Assembly: GCF_009600315.1 (NCBI RefSeq)
Contig: NZ_WIWC01000016.1
Span: forward strand, 1-64,000
Direction of reading: 5' to 3'
From: Pseudomonas helleri
GTDB lineage: Bacteria; Pseudomonadota; Gammaproteobacteria; Pseudomonadales; Pseudomonadaceae
DNA: 64,000 bases
Shown here in pieces: positions 8,117 through 16,669 of the stretch (the first letter of the stretch is position 1; each line of letters starts with the position of its first letter). The position numbers were made by a program, and so were the translations under genes. The notes under the pieces are model-generated. The model did no database searches. It saw only the letters and a list, made by a program, of their open reading frames with translations, and had not been told where the DNA came from.

Positions 8117-9045
8117 TGCCTGAACCATCGACACCACCCGACACATCCTCACGAAACTGGCTGAAGCGTGCATCCCGTCAGGGATGGGCGGGAGCTGTGT
8201 TCTGGACTTCGACTTTAGCTCTAACGCTGCTGCTGCTGGTGAGCGGGTACAGCGCTATCGTCAAAGCCGATGCATCTAACCTGCGCTTTGCCCTGCTTGG
8301 CGGGCTCAGTGGGTTTGGAGCAACGGCCTTGGGCGCCCTGGCAGCGATAGCGCTTCGCGATATCAGCTCTCGCAAGCAAGACATCATGCTCGGCTTTGCG
8401 GCAGGAATGATGCTTGCCGCCAGCTCCTTTTCCTTGATTCTTCCGGGTATTGAAGCGGCACAGGCCATCACGGGTAGTCAGTTATGGGCTGCCTGCGTCG
8501 TAGTTTTGGGACTAGGGCTAGGAGTCGCGTTGATGGTAGGTCTTGACCGATTCGTTCCACATGAACATGCAGAAATCGGACGTAAGGGGCCAGAGACTGA
8601 GCGCTTCAACCGCGTTTGGTTATTTGTACTCGCGATCACATTGCACAATCTCCCAGAGGGCATGGCCATCGGCGTCAGCTTTGCCAATGGCGATCTACGC
8701 GTCGGCATGCCCCTGACTACAGCGATTGCAATCCAGGACATACCTGAGGGTTTGGCGGTAGCCTTGGCCTTACGAGTCACTGGCATCTCTGCAATTCGCG
8801 CCGTACTGATAGCGATAGGGTCAGGGCTAATGGAGCCATTGGGGGCTGTGGTGGGGCTTGGCATATCAAGCGGGTTTGCCCTAGGTTATCCAATCGCTTT
8901 AGGACTAGCAGCAGGAGCAATGATATTTGTCGTCTCACATGAGGTGATTCCGGAGACACATCGAAACGGTCACGAAACGCCAGCGACCTTGGGATTGATG
9001 ATCGGCTTTGCTGTAATGATGTTTCTAGATACCGCTCTGGGCTAG
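8116..9045 (+). CDS. ZIP-family divalent metal transporter
   Basis: A 309-residue membrane protein of the ZIP/GufA type, which imports zinc or related divalent metals across the inner membrane. About eight hydrophobic helices are visible. The binding motifs are HNLPEG (His177-Gly182) in one helix and QDIPEG (Gln207-Gly212) in the next, where the second motif usually begins with His; HEVIPETHR starts at His275. A short His-containing loop (RFVPHEHAEIG) lies between helices. The start is GTG 8116, with GGAGG at 8106-8110 and a stop-start overlap with the catalase stub. The Gln in place of His could alter metal preference, which is inference. Confidence 0.88.
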   Translation: MPEPSTPPDTSSRNWLKRASRQGWAGAVFWTSTLALTLLLLVSGYSAIVKADASNLRFALLGGLSGFGATALGALAAIALRDISSRKQDIMLGFAAGMMLAASSFSLILPGIEAAQAITGSQLWAACVVVLGLGLGVALMVGLDRFVPHEHAEIGRKGPETERFNRVWLFVLAITLHNLPEGMAIGVSFANGDLRVGMPLTTAIAIQDIPEGLAVALALRVTGISAIRAVLIAIGSGLMEPLGAVVGLGISSGFALGYPIALGLAAGAMIFVVSHEVIPETHRNGHETPATLGLMIGFAVMMFLDTALG

Positions 9046-9257
9046 GCGTCGCGAACGAAACTCACCCGCTCAAAATTTTGACCGGTAGGCGGGGTTATTC
9101 GGTAACCAGTGATGGGGTTCGAGCTTAAGTGTCTTCAGGTGACTTACCTGCTGGCGAGTGCCTTTCATCAAAGCATCACGCACGGGCAGTCACACTACTA
9201 ACGCTCGTGGGTTCAGGAAAAATCGGCACGGTAGCCAGGCTTCCGGATAAGTGGCGA

Positions 9258-9494
9258 CTACTGACTCTGAAAATTCTTTTTAAACCCACGCAGGTTCATC
9301 GAGCAAAGGCAGATCTGCAGAACGATCAACGCGTAAGCCTCAGCATGAGCACCCCAAATAACCCACAAGATATTGCTGAGAATGAAACAGCAAAACCCCA
9401 CCATCCTTCTTGCGGGCCGCAGAGACCCGATCAGCCAGGCCGCGATCACTGTGACGACCATGGCAGGCCACTGAACCCAATCCAGATAACTCAA
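9258..9494 (-). CDS. small conserved membrane protein, 78 residues
   Basis: TTG start at 9494 with GAGGG upstream. Three hydrophobic helices fill the protein (QWPAMVVTVIAAWLIGSL, RMVGFCCFILSNILWVIWG, AYALIVLQICLCSMNLRG), leaving a short basic tail. I recall closely similar uncharacterised proteins in other Pseudomonas. The pattern recalls PnuC-like or amino-acid-transporter half-repeats, but no function can be assigned. A longer rightward frame across the same DNA (9129-9563) has poor composition and is rejected. Confidence 0.75.
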   Translation of the reverse strand: MSYLDWVQWPAMVVTVIAAWLIGSLRPARRMVGFCCFILSNILWVIWGAHAEAYALIVLQICLCSMNLRGFKKNFQSQ

Positions 9495-9757
9495 GGCAAC
9501 CCTCTAAATCTCCCAGCGATAAAGAAGAGAGAGATTCAAGGAGGATTAATTCAGTTTTTTTGAAGGGTTTTGGCGTCTGGCTGTGGGCATCAGAACGGCA
9601 ATGGATCTGGCGCGCGCGGACCCACTCGGCTGGACCCGTTATGGCGGGTTCGTGAGTGCCCCTCAGGGGACTGTAAAGTTAGGTAAACGTTTGCCTGCTG
9701 CGGCGTAGGCGTTGGTATAAGGGCGACGTTTTTTCAGTTGAAAGTGAGTACGCAGTA

Positions 9758-9943
<186 letters not shown>

Positions 9944-10123
9944 TAAGGAGTCTGTGGCGGGCTCTGCAAGGCAGATGAGTCGGTAATCCGGGATGCACCG
10001 TGCCAGCAATCCGCGCCGGCAAGAGCGGTAGCTCGCTTGCATGGTGCAATCCGTATAAGAGTGCTTTACTCAAACCGCCTGTTCCACCGTCCTATGCCAG
10101 TAGCCTTTATACGAGGGCTTTAC

Positions 10124-11902
10124 ATGTCCGCTACGCCCGCCACGCTGTTGATCGTTGATGACGATGTGAATGTTCGCCAAGTGCTCGAGGCTTCCTTGCA
10201 GAGCCAAGGTTACCTGACCTTAACAGCTCGCTCGGGCGAAGAAGCGCTGGTGACGGTCGCACAGCAAACGCCGGATTTGATCCTGCTCGATATCATGATG
10301 CCGGGCTTGAGCGGCTACGAAGTGGCCCGCCAGCTCAAAGGCAATTCATCCACCGCACCTATCCCGATCATCATGCTCTCGGGCCTGGGCGACCCCGGTG
10401 CCCGCATTCTGGGGCTTGAAGCAGGCGCCGAAGACTTCCTCAATAAACCAGTGGGCAGTGATGAGCTCTGGCTAAGGGTACGTAACCTGTTAAGGCTCAA
10501 AGCCTTTGGTGATTATCAGAGCGATCACACCTTGCTGCTGGGCGACCAGCGCGTCGATCAGGAAAGGACACGTTTGGCTCTGGAGTCCGAGCAGCAGCGG
10601 CTGCAAATGGCCCACTACGACACGTTGACCGGCCTGCCTAATCGGACCCTGTTTTACACCACCTTGCACATGGGGCTGACACAGGCGGAACTTCGAGGCT
10701 GGCATTTGGCTGTGGTCACGGTCAGTCTCAACGAATACAAGCCGGTCAGCGAGACATGGGGGCCACTCGAAGTCGATCAGATGCTGCTGGAGCTGAGCCA
10801 TCGCCTGGTCAACTGCCTGAATGTCAGTGATACGCTGGGCCGTATGGACGGTGACGAATTCGCCATGATCCTGATAATCCGCGAAGGCCAGCCTGACGCG
10901 CAGCAGATGGTTGATCGAATCCGTGAGGCGCTGCGCCAACCCTTTGATGTGCATGGTCATGATGTGCCCATGACGGCCAGCCTCGGTATTGCCTTGTTCC
11001 CCAATGACGGCGCTGATGCCCATCATCTGGTCAAACAGGCCCATACCGCTCTGAGCCGGGCCAAGGAGGTGGGCAGGGACACGTACCGTTTCTACACCCC
11101 GCAAATGAACGTCGAGGCCTTGGCACGCCAAGAGTTGGAAAACATGCTGCGTGCTGCGGTATACAAACAAGCGTTCGAGTTGTTCTATCAGCCGAAGATT
11201 GGCCTGGCGGACGGCCAGATATGTGGCGTTGAGGCGCTGTTGCGTTGGAACCGGCCGGGGATGGCGCCGATTTCTCCGGCGCTGTTCGTGCCCGTTCTTG
11301 AAAGCCTGGGGCTTATTGCAAAAGTAGGCCGCTGGGTCATCGACACCGCCTGCCGCCAAATCGCTGATTGGCAGCGTTCAGGCCTGGGGCTGGTGCAAGT
11401 GGCTGTCAATGTCTCGGCACTGCAACTCGCGCAAGACGATCTGATCCAGGAGATTGAACGCTCGCTTAATGAACATCAGGTAGAGGGTCAATGGCTTGAG
11501 CTGGAGCTGACTGAAAGCTCATTGATGGTCAGTACGCCGCATACCATTGCCAGTTTGCTGGCGTTGAAAGACATCGGGGTCAAGATCTCGATTGATGACT
11601 TCGGCACGGGCTATTCGAGCCTCGCATATCTGAGCCGTTTTCCGATCGACAAACTGAAAATCGACATCGCATTTATCAAAATGGTGACCGAAAATCCTCA
11701 GGACGCTGCTATTGCCCGAACCATCATTGAGCTGGCGCACAGTCTTGATTTACAAGTGATTGCCGAAGGGGTTGAGACCCGTGAACAGCTGGAGTTTTTG
11801 ACCGACAACCGCTGTGATCAAGTGCAAGGGTTTTTGTTCTGCCGTCCGTTGCCGGCCATAGAACTGGAAAGGCTGTTACGTGAGCCTCGCAGCTTTATCT
11901 AA
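10124..11902 (+). CDS. response regulator with degenerate GGDEF and intact EAL domain (c-di-GMP phosphodiesterase)
   Basis: A 592-residue protein: receiver (residues about 8-122, phosphoacceptor Asp56 in LILLDIMMPG), GGDEF (about 160-330) and EAL (about 345-585). The GGDEF signature reads R-M-D-G-D-E-F at 240-246, so its first Gly is Asp, which suggests a non-catalytic or GTP-sensing domain. The EAL domain keeps its key motifs: GVEALLRW with Glu370, the TESSLM block, DDFGTGYSSL and EGVET. It should therefore hydrolyse c-di-GMP in response to a kinase that is not adjacent. ATG 10124 (MSATPATLLIVDDD) is preferred to an upstream start that would add 29 unrelated residues. Confidence 0.92.
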   Translation: MSATPATLLIVDDDVNVRQVLEASLQSQGYLTLTARSGEEALVTVAQQTPDLILLDIMMPGLSGYEVARQLKGNSSTAPIPIIMLSGLGDPGARILGLEAGAEDFLNKPVGSDELWLRVRNLLRLKAFGDYQSDHTLLLGDQRVDQERTRLALESEQQRLQMAHYDTLTGLPNRTLFYTTLHMGLTQAELRGWHLAVVTVSLNEYKPVSETWGPLEVDQMLLELSHRLVNCLNVSDTLGRMDGDEFAMILIIREGQPDAQQMVDRIREALRQPFDVHGHDVPMTASLGIALFPNDGADAHHLVKQAHTALSRAKEVGRDTYRFYTPQMNVEALARQELENMLRAAVYKQAFELFYQPKIGLADGQICGVEALLRWNRPGMAPISPALFVPVLESLGLIAKVGRWVIDTACRQIADWQRSGLGLVQVAVNVSALQLAQDDLIQEIERSLNEHQVEGQWLELELTESSLMVSTPHTIASLLALKDIGVKISIDDFGTGYSSLAYLSRFPIDKLKIDIAFIKMVTENPQDAAIARTIIELAHSLDLQVIAEGVETREQLEFLTDNRCDQVQGFLFCRPLPAIELERLLREPRSFI

Positions 11903-11910
11903 CGTAACGT

Positions 11911-12032
11911 GTAGTCGCTGCCGAGGAACGAAGGCTGCGATCGGCGTCAAAGCCGTCGTAAAACCTGAAACACCGAGTCGTTCCATGTGCGACCGCTTCG
12001 CGCTCGATCGCACCCTTCGGCAGCGGCTACAG
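11911..12032. repeat. palindromic intergenic repeat (REP/MITE-like)
   Basis: About 122 bp with inverted ends: GTAGTCGCTGCCGAGG at the left and CTTCGGCAGCGGCTACAG at the right are imperfect reverse complements, and the inner GGCTGCGATCG pairs with CGATCGCACC. I recall intergenic palindromes of this type (CTGTAGCCGCTGCCGAAGG-like) as abundant in Pseudomonas genomes. A partial relative occurs at 30175-30246. It fills the gap between the EAL gene and the M20 gene and could end transcription from both. Confidence 0.75.
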
Positions 12033-12033
12033 G

Positions 12034-13368
12034 TCAGCGTGCGGTATTGCGTTGCGGGTAGTTGAGTACAAACTGCACATGAGCTTTCACCCCAGTTGCC
12101 AACGTTGCATCATCGGCGGTGAAGTAGGGGCTGTGATTGTTGGGCGCTTTGCTCATGTCTTGATCGGCGGGGGTGGCGCCGAGAAAGACGAACAGCCCCG
12201 GGACTTTTTGCGCGTAGTACGAGAAGTCTTCGCTGGGCGACAGCGACGCCGGCAGTTCTTTTACCTTACCCGGTGCAGCCAGCTCCAGTGCTTTGACCAT
12301 CGAACGGGTCAGGTCAGGATCATTGGTGGTGACGGGCGCATGGTTGACCACTAGCACATTGGCTTCAGTCTCATAGGCCGTCGAAATCCCCTGCACCAGT
12401 GGCGGCATTTTCTTCAGCAAGGTATCGCGAATGGCCGGGCTGTTACTGCGAATGGTCCCGGTCATTTCCACCGTCTCGGGGATGATATTACTGGCCGCGC
12501 CACCGTTGATGGTACCGACACTGATCACGCCCATGCCCTGACTCAAATCGACACGACGACTGACCAGCGTTTGCAGACCGTTGACCACCGCTGCACTGGC
12601 TACTATCGGGTCCACGCCACTCCATGGTGCCGAACCGTGGGTCTGTCTGCCCTTGAGTGTGATGCGAAAGCCGTCACTGCTGTTGAGCACGGTCCCGGCC
12701 TTGTAATACAGATGCCCGGTGGGATAACCGGCCATTACGTGCACGCCGAAAATAGCTTCCACCTTGGGTGAGTCCAGAGCGCCGTCGCGGATCATGGCCT
12801 GTGCGCCGATCAGGGTGTCAGTCTGGAAATCGTCAACATCTGCCGCGCCTTCTTCAGCAGGTTGAAACAGAAATACCACGGTTCCCGCCACTTGATCGCG
12901 ATGTTGGGCCAGTACCTTGGCTGCGCCCAGCAACATGGCCGTATGCGTGTCATGACCACAGGCGTGCATCACCGGCACGGTTTTACCCAGACGTACACCG
13001 GTGGCTGTGCTGGCGTAGGGCAGGCCGGTCATTTCCTTGACTGGAAGCGCATCCATATCGGCCCGCAGGGCCATCACCGGGCCGGGCAGGCCGCCTTTAA
13101 GCACGCCAACAACGCCGGTTTTGCCCACTTGAGTGCGCACATCAATACCCAGGGCCTTGAGATGATCGGCGACCAATGCAGCTGTTTTGACCTCTGTATT
13201 GCCCAACTCCGGGTTCTGATGAAGGGTGTGGCGTACATCGATGACTTCTTGATTGACCTGGGCAACCGCCGGGTCGACCCAGCTCACGTCTGCCGCATGG
13301 GCGATGTTGGCGGTCAGAGCTGCGAGGAGGGCAATAGACAGGGGCGTGGCACGAAAGCGGTTGGACAT
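12034..13368 (-). CDS. exported M20-family amidohydrolase (HipO/AbgB-like)
   Basis: A 444-residue enzyme with a Sec signal ending near TANIAHA-ADVSW, so it acts in the periplasm. The M20D signatures are present: MHACGHDTHTAMLLGAA with metal-binding Cys/His, an EEGAADVDD acidic block, and the dimerisation domain from about residue 200 (FRITLKGRQTHGSAPW). The family removes acyl or amino-acyl groups from amides such as hippurate, indole-3-acetyl-amino acids or p-aminobenzoyl-glutamate; the substrate cannot be told from the sequence. The DLSQGMGVISVGTINGG and SPSEDFSYYAQ blocks are intact. It is divergent from the AraC regulator, which may control it. Confidence 0.9.
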   Translation of the reverse strand: MSNRFRATPLSIALLAALTANIAHAADVSWVDPAVAQVNQEVIDVRHTLHQNPELGNTEVKTAALVADHLKALGIDVRTQVGKTGVVGVLKGGLPGPVMALRADMDALPVKEMTGLPYASTATGVRLGKTVPVMHACGHDTHTAMLLGAAKVLAQHRDQVAGTVVFLFQPAEEGAADVDDFQTDTLIGAQAMIRDGALDSPKVEAIFGVHVMAGYPTGHLYYKAGTVLNSSDGFRITLKGRQTHGSAPWSGVDPIVASAAVVNGLQTLVSRRVDLSQGMGVISVGTINGGAASNIIPETVEMTGTIRSNSPAIRDTLLKKMPPLVQGISTAYETEANVLVVNHAPVTTNDPDLTRSMVKALELAAPGKVKELPASLSPSEDFSYYAQKVPGLFVFLGATPADQDMSKAPNNHSPYFTADDATLATGVKAHVQFVLNYPQRNTAR

Positions 13369-13559
13369 GATCGGCTCTTATGATTGTTTTGGACGTGGCA
13401 GGGTAAGTCGACCCGCTGCGGCGACAAAGGGTGGGCAGGATAATAGTGTGCGGTTATCGGGCACTGGATGCGTGGCTAATTGATATGGCCCTGGCGACAT
13501 GGGTACTCTTGCGGACGTGACAACCACAATAATTAAAATATCGATTGAGTGCCTTGCCG

Positions 13560-14516
13560 ATGGATAGCCGCCTGCTGAGTGAACGCAGTAGCGTGTTCCG
13601 ACACGCAGATCCCCATGCCGTGTCCGACTATGTGAACCAGCATGTCGGGCAACATTGTATTGGCCTGAGTCGCACGACCCGTCCGCAGGCCAGCCTAAAT
13701 CACCGTAAATTTGCCGAGCTGGACTTGTGCCGTATCAGTTATGGCGGCAGCGTGCGCGTGACCTCGCCTGCGCTTGAGAGCATCTTTCATTTGCAAGTGC
13801 TGCTTAACGGTAATTGCCTATGGCGCGGGCCCAAGCGCGAGCACCATTTGCTGCCAGGAGAGCTGCTGGTCATTAACCCGGACGATCCGGTTGACCTGAC
13901 GTACTCGCAGGACTGTGAAAAATTCATCCTCAAACTGCCGGTCAAACTGCTCGAAGAAGTCTGCGACGAACAGCGTTGGCGGCGGCCGGCGGGCGGAGTG
14001 CGCTTTATGCGCAACCACTATCGACTGGACGAACTGGAAGGGTTTCTCGGTTTGTTGGGCATGGTGTGTCAGGAGTCGGAGGCCAGCGACCCGGTGCTCA
14101 AAGTGCAGGAGCATTACACGCAGATTATCGGCAGTAAATTACTGACCCTGATGCAGACCAATATCAGTCGAGAGAACCTTGCCTCGGCGAGCGTGAGCCT
14201 GGAACGCATCCTCGATTACATCGAGCGCAACCTTAAGCACGAACTCAGTGCGCAAGACCTGGCGGTGCAAGCGCGCATGAGTCAGCGCTCGCTGTATACG
14301 CTGTTCGAGCGCCAGCTTGGCGTAACGCCGCTGCATTACATCCGTCAACGCAAGCTGGAACGCATTCACGCCTGCCTGAGCGATGCCAGTTGTACGGTTC
14401 GCAGCCTGACCGAACTGGCGCTTGATTATGGTTTTTTACACTTGGGACGTTTCTCTGAAAGTTATCGTCTGCAGTTTGGCGAGTTGCCCTCCAGTACGCT
14501 TAAACGACGGCATTGA
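13560..14516 (+). CDS. AraC/XylS-family transcriptional regulator
   Basis: A 318-residue regulator from ATG 13560 (a TTG at 13545 would add five residues; neither has a strong ribosome-binding site). The N-terminal half (to about 190) is a cupin-like sensing domain with ELDLCRISYGGSVRVTSP, typical of the AraC_binding_2 group found in XylS and related catabolic regulators. The C-terminal pair of helix-turn-helices runs from about residue 210: AQDLAVQARMSQRSLYTLF, then SLTELALDYGFLHLGRFSE. It is divergent from the periplasmic M20 amidohydrolase (190 bp between starts), which makes that gene its most likely target. Confidence 0.9.
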   Translation: MDSRLLSERSSVFRHADPHAVSDYVNQHVGQHCIGLSRTTRPQASLNHRKFAELDLCRISYGGSVRVTSPALESIFHLQVLLNGNCLWRGPKREHHLLPGELLVINPDDPVDLTYSQDCEKFILKLPVKLLEEVCDEQRWRRPAGGVRFMRNHYRLDELEGFLGLLGMVCQESEASDPVLKVQEHYTQIIGSKLLTLMQTNISRENLASASVSLERILDYIERNLKHELSAQDLAVQARMSQRSLYTLFERQLGVTPLHYIRQRKLERIHACLSDASCTVRSLTELALDYGFLHLGRFSESYRLQFGELPSSTLKRRH

Positions 14517-14778
14517 ATGGGTTTGCGAAACGTGCGACGCCGCTCGCAGCCTTCTTCAGCAGTGTGTATCTCGCCGACTCCACTTCAGGGGCGATAGCTC
14601 TACAAAATGGCGCTGATCTTTGCGCTCGACAGCGCTGAGCCCTAACGCTTAGGCCAGTGCGCGAGCGGTTACGGCGAGATGAACATTGCGCCACGACTGT
14701 GGTGCCACGGGGCACCTCTGGTGCGCGGCGCGGTCAATGCTGTTATGGGCGCATGATTGCCCTTTAAGGAGGCTCGCC

Positions 14779-15810
14779 ATGAGCGATGTGCTGCCCGCCG
14801 ATCTGCACTATGTCGATGACACGCAACCCGGCATTACTCGCAAAAAACTTCGCAAGGGTTTCAGTTACTTTGAGCCTTCGGGAAAGCGCATCACCGATAC
14901 GGATCAGATCAAGCGTATTAACGCGCTTGCCGTACCGCCGGCCTATGTCGATGTGTGGATTTGCCCGGATCCCCGTGGCCATTTGCAGGCCACTGGACGT
15001 GATGCCAAGGGCCGCAAGCAATACCGCTATCACGCCCGATGGCGTGAAGTACGTGACGCAACCAAATACTCGCGTTTGAGAGATTTCGGCTTGGCATTGC
15101 CTAAACTGCGCAAACACCTGGACGCACTATTGGCCGCGCCGGGCATGAGCCGCGACAAAGTGATGGCCACAGTCATCACCTTGCTGGATGCCACATTGAT
15201 CCGCGTAGGGAACAGTCAATACGCCCGCGATAACCGCTCCTATGGCCTGACCACGCTGCGCAGTCGTCATGTTGCGGTCACGGGTACGACCATCAAATTT
15301 CAGTTCCGTGGCAAAAGCGGTGTAGAGCACTGTATTTCGGTCAAGGATCGCCGGATGGCACGAATCATCAAACGTTGCCTGGAAATACCCGGGCAGAGCC
15401 TTTTTCAGTACCTGGATGAAGACGGGGTGCGCCACTCAATCAGTTCTTCTGATGTGAATGCCTACCTGCATGAGTTGACGGGTGCTGACTTCACGGCCAA
15501 GGATTACCGCACCTGGGCGGGCAGTGCGCTGGCCTTGTCAGTGCTGCGTGAATTGCAATGGCAACCCGAATCTGATGCCAAGCGGCATGTGGTCGATATG
15601 GTTAAAAACGTCGCTAAACAGTTGGGCAATACGCCGGCAGTTTGCCGCAAGTGCTATATCCACCCGGCTGTGTTGGACGGTTTTGCCTCGGGGCATTTGG
15701 CAAAGCTGCCAAGGCCGCGTGTACGCAAAGGATTAAAGGCCGAGGAAGTGGCGCTGGCCATGTTTCTTGAGCAAATGATTGCTGCCTCCCCAGCTTCTGA
15801 TTCGCCCTAA
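14779..15810 (+). CDS. type IB DNA topoisomerase (poxvirus-like)
   Basis: A 343-residue enzyme that relaxes supercoils by nicking one strand through a 3'-phosphotyrosyl bond. The N-terminal domain (residues 1-80, PSGKRITDTDQIKRINALAV) is followed by the catalytic domain. The active-site block NTPAVCRKCYIHPAV places the nucleophile at Tyr293, and SQYARDNRSYGLTTLRSRH carries the conserved catalytic arginine region. ATG 14779 is chosen because AAGGAGG sits at 14766-14772; a longer frame upstream has no such signal. Length fits bacterial homologues (about 340-350). It stands alone between two unrelated genes. Confidence 0.93.
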   Translation: MSDVLPADLHYVDDTQPGITRKKLRKGFSYFEPSGKRITDTDQIKRINALAVPPAYVDVWICPDPRGHLQATGRDAKGRKQYRYHARWREVRDATKYSRLRDFGLALPKLRKHLDALLAAPGMSRDKVMATVITLLDATLIRVGNSQYARDNRSYGLTTLRSRHVAVTGTTIKFQFRGKSGVEHCISVKDRRMARIIKRCLEIPGQSLFQYLDEDGVRHSISSSDVNAYLHELTGADFTAKDYRTWAGSALALSVLRELQWQPESDAKRHVVDMVKNVAKQLGNTPAVCRKCYIHPAVLDGFASGHLAKLPRPRVRKGLKAEEVALAMFLEQMIAASPASDSP

Positions 15811-15896
15811 AAATGGAACGTTTCGGCTACCAAAATTGTCCACTGTGTCTGTAGTACATCGCCGGCCACTTGGCCGGTAACCATGACGAGGTGATT

Positions 15897-16232
15897 ATGC
15901 GCAATGTTATTTCTGCATCAATAATGGCGTGTTTGATGTGCGCCGTACCCTTTGCCGCTCAAGCCGAGAATGAAACCCCTAGCGACTGCAAGGCCGATCA
16001 GATACTGGTGAAGTCCATGGACAAGTTCAGTTGCTACGGGATCGGCGACAAGGCACCGGATCAATTTATTCGTGACAAGGCGGCGATAAACAACTGGAAA
16101 GAGTTAGGACTGACCGAGCCTGTTAAAGACGAGCAATGGGTGCAAATAGACAACCATTATGTATTGCTCAACGGGGTCAATAACGTGATCAAGGAAATCC
16201 GCACCAAGGGTGGAAAAGTAGTTAGCCAATAA
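15897..16232 (+). CDS. RcnB-like small periplasmic protein
   Basis: A 111-residue exported protein with a signal peptide (SASIMACLMCAVPFAAQA) and two cysteines in the mature part (SDCKADQILVKSMDKFSCYG). The C-terminal half, with WKELGLTEP, then DEQWVQIDNHYVLLNGVNNVIKEI, resembles the RcnB family of periplasmic proteins linked to nickel/cobalt balance in E. coli. No RcnA exporter is nearby, so a metal role is inference. ATG 15897 gives a clean signal peptide; the upstream TTG does not. A hairpin at 16242-16267 follows the stop. Confidence 0.7.
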   Translation: MRNVISASIMACLMCAVPFAAQAENETPSDCKADQILVKSMDKFSCYGIGDKAPDQFIRDKAAINNWKELGLTEPVKDEQWVQIDNHYVLLNGVNNVIKEIRTKGGKVVSQ

Positions 16233-16241
16233 ACCAGGCAC

Positions 16242-16267
16242 AGCGGATCGGCCTGCAACGATCCGCT
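16242..16267. terminator. stem-loop after the RcnB-like gene
   Basis: AGCGGATCG and CGATCCGCT form a perfect 9-bp stem around an 8-base loop, 9 bp after the stop codon. The following bases TTGCAC hold only a short T-run, so termination may be weak. Confidence 0.6.
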
Positions 16268-16669
16268 TTGCACATGCCAATGAGATCATCGCCGTAAAAC
16301 GTGTTGCGAGCTGTCGAAGCACGTCACAATGCGGCGGTTCTCCTTCTGCCAATTGAACATACGATCATCGGTGGCCTCCAGGCATTAATAGCGGCGGATT
16401 TTAACCGGGTCAATGTTTAAAGGGATTTAATATAAAGCCTAAGTTGGCGAAGTACTTATTTTAAAGCAATACTTATTTCCAGAGCGCGGCATTTTAAGCG
16501 AGACGCCCCAAGAATATCTCACGTACGTTAAGTTTAAGATTCTGCGTCCGTGTTTATCATAGGTAAAAGTTTCTCGACGTTCTGCGTCAACGCACACCTT
16601 AAGAACCCATTTTTTATCGGAATCGATCGTTATTTTGCGCTGATATATCTCATGAAAGGAGATTAAATA
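16268..16669. promoter_or_regulatory. AT-rich gene-free region upstream of the secreted protease
   Basis: About 400 bp with markedly higher A+T than its surroundings and no credible coding frame. It likely carries the protease promoter and possibly regulator sites, but I could not define a clear -35/-10 pair. The stretch ends with the ribosome-binding site AAAGGAG just before the protease ATG. Confidence 0.4.

Noticed and set aside
9129..9563. 144-codon rightward frame over the small membrane protein
   Set aside because: Composition is unlike a real protein, and the reverse strand carries a clean three-helix protein with a ribosome-binding site.
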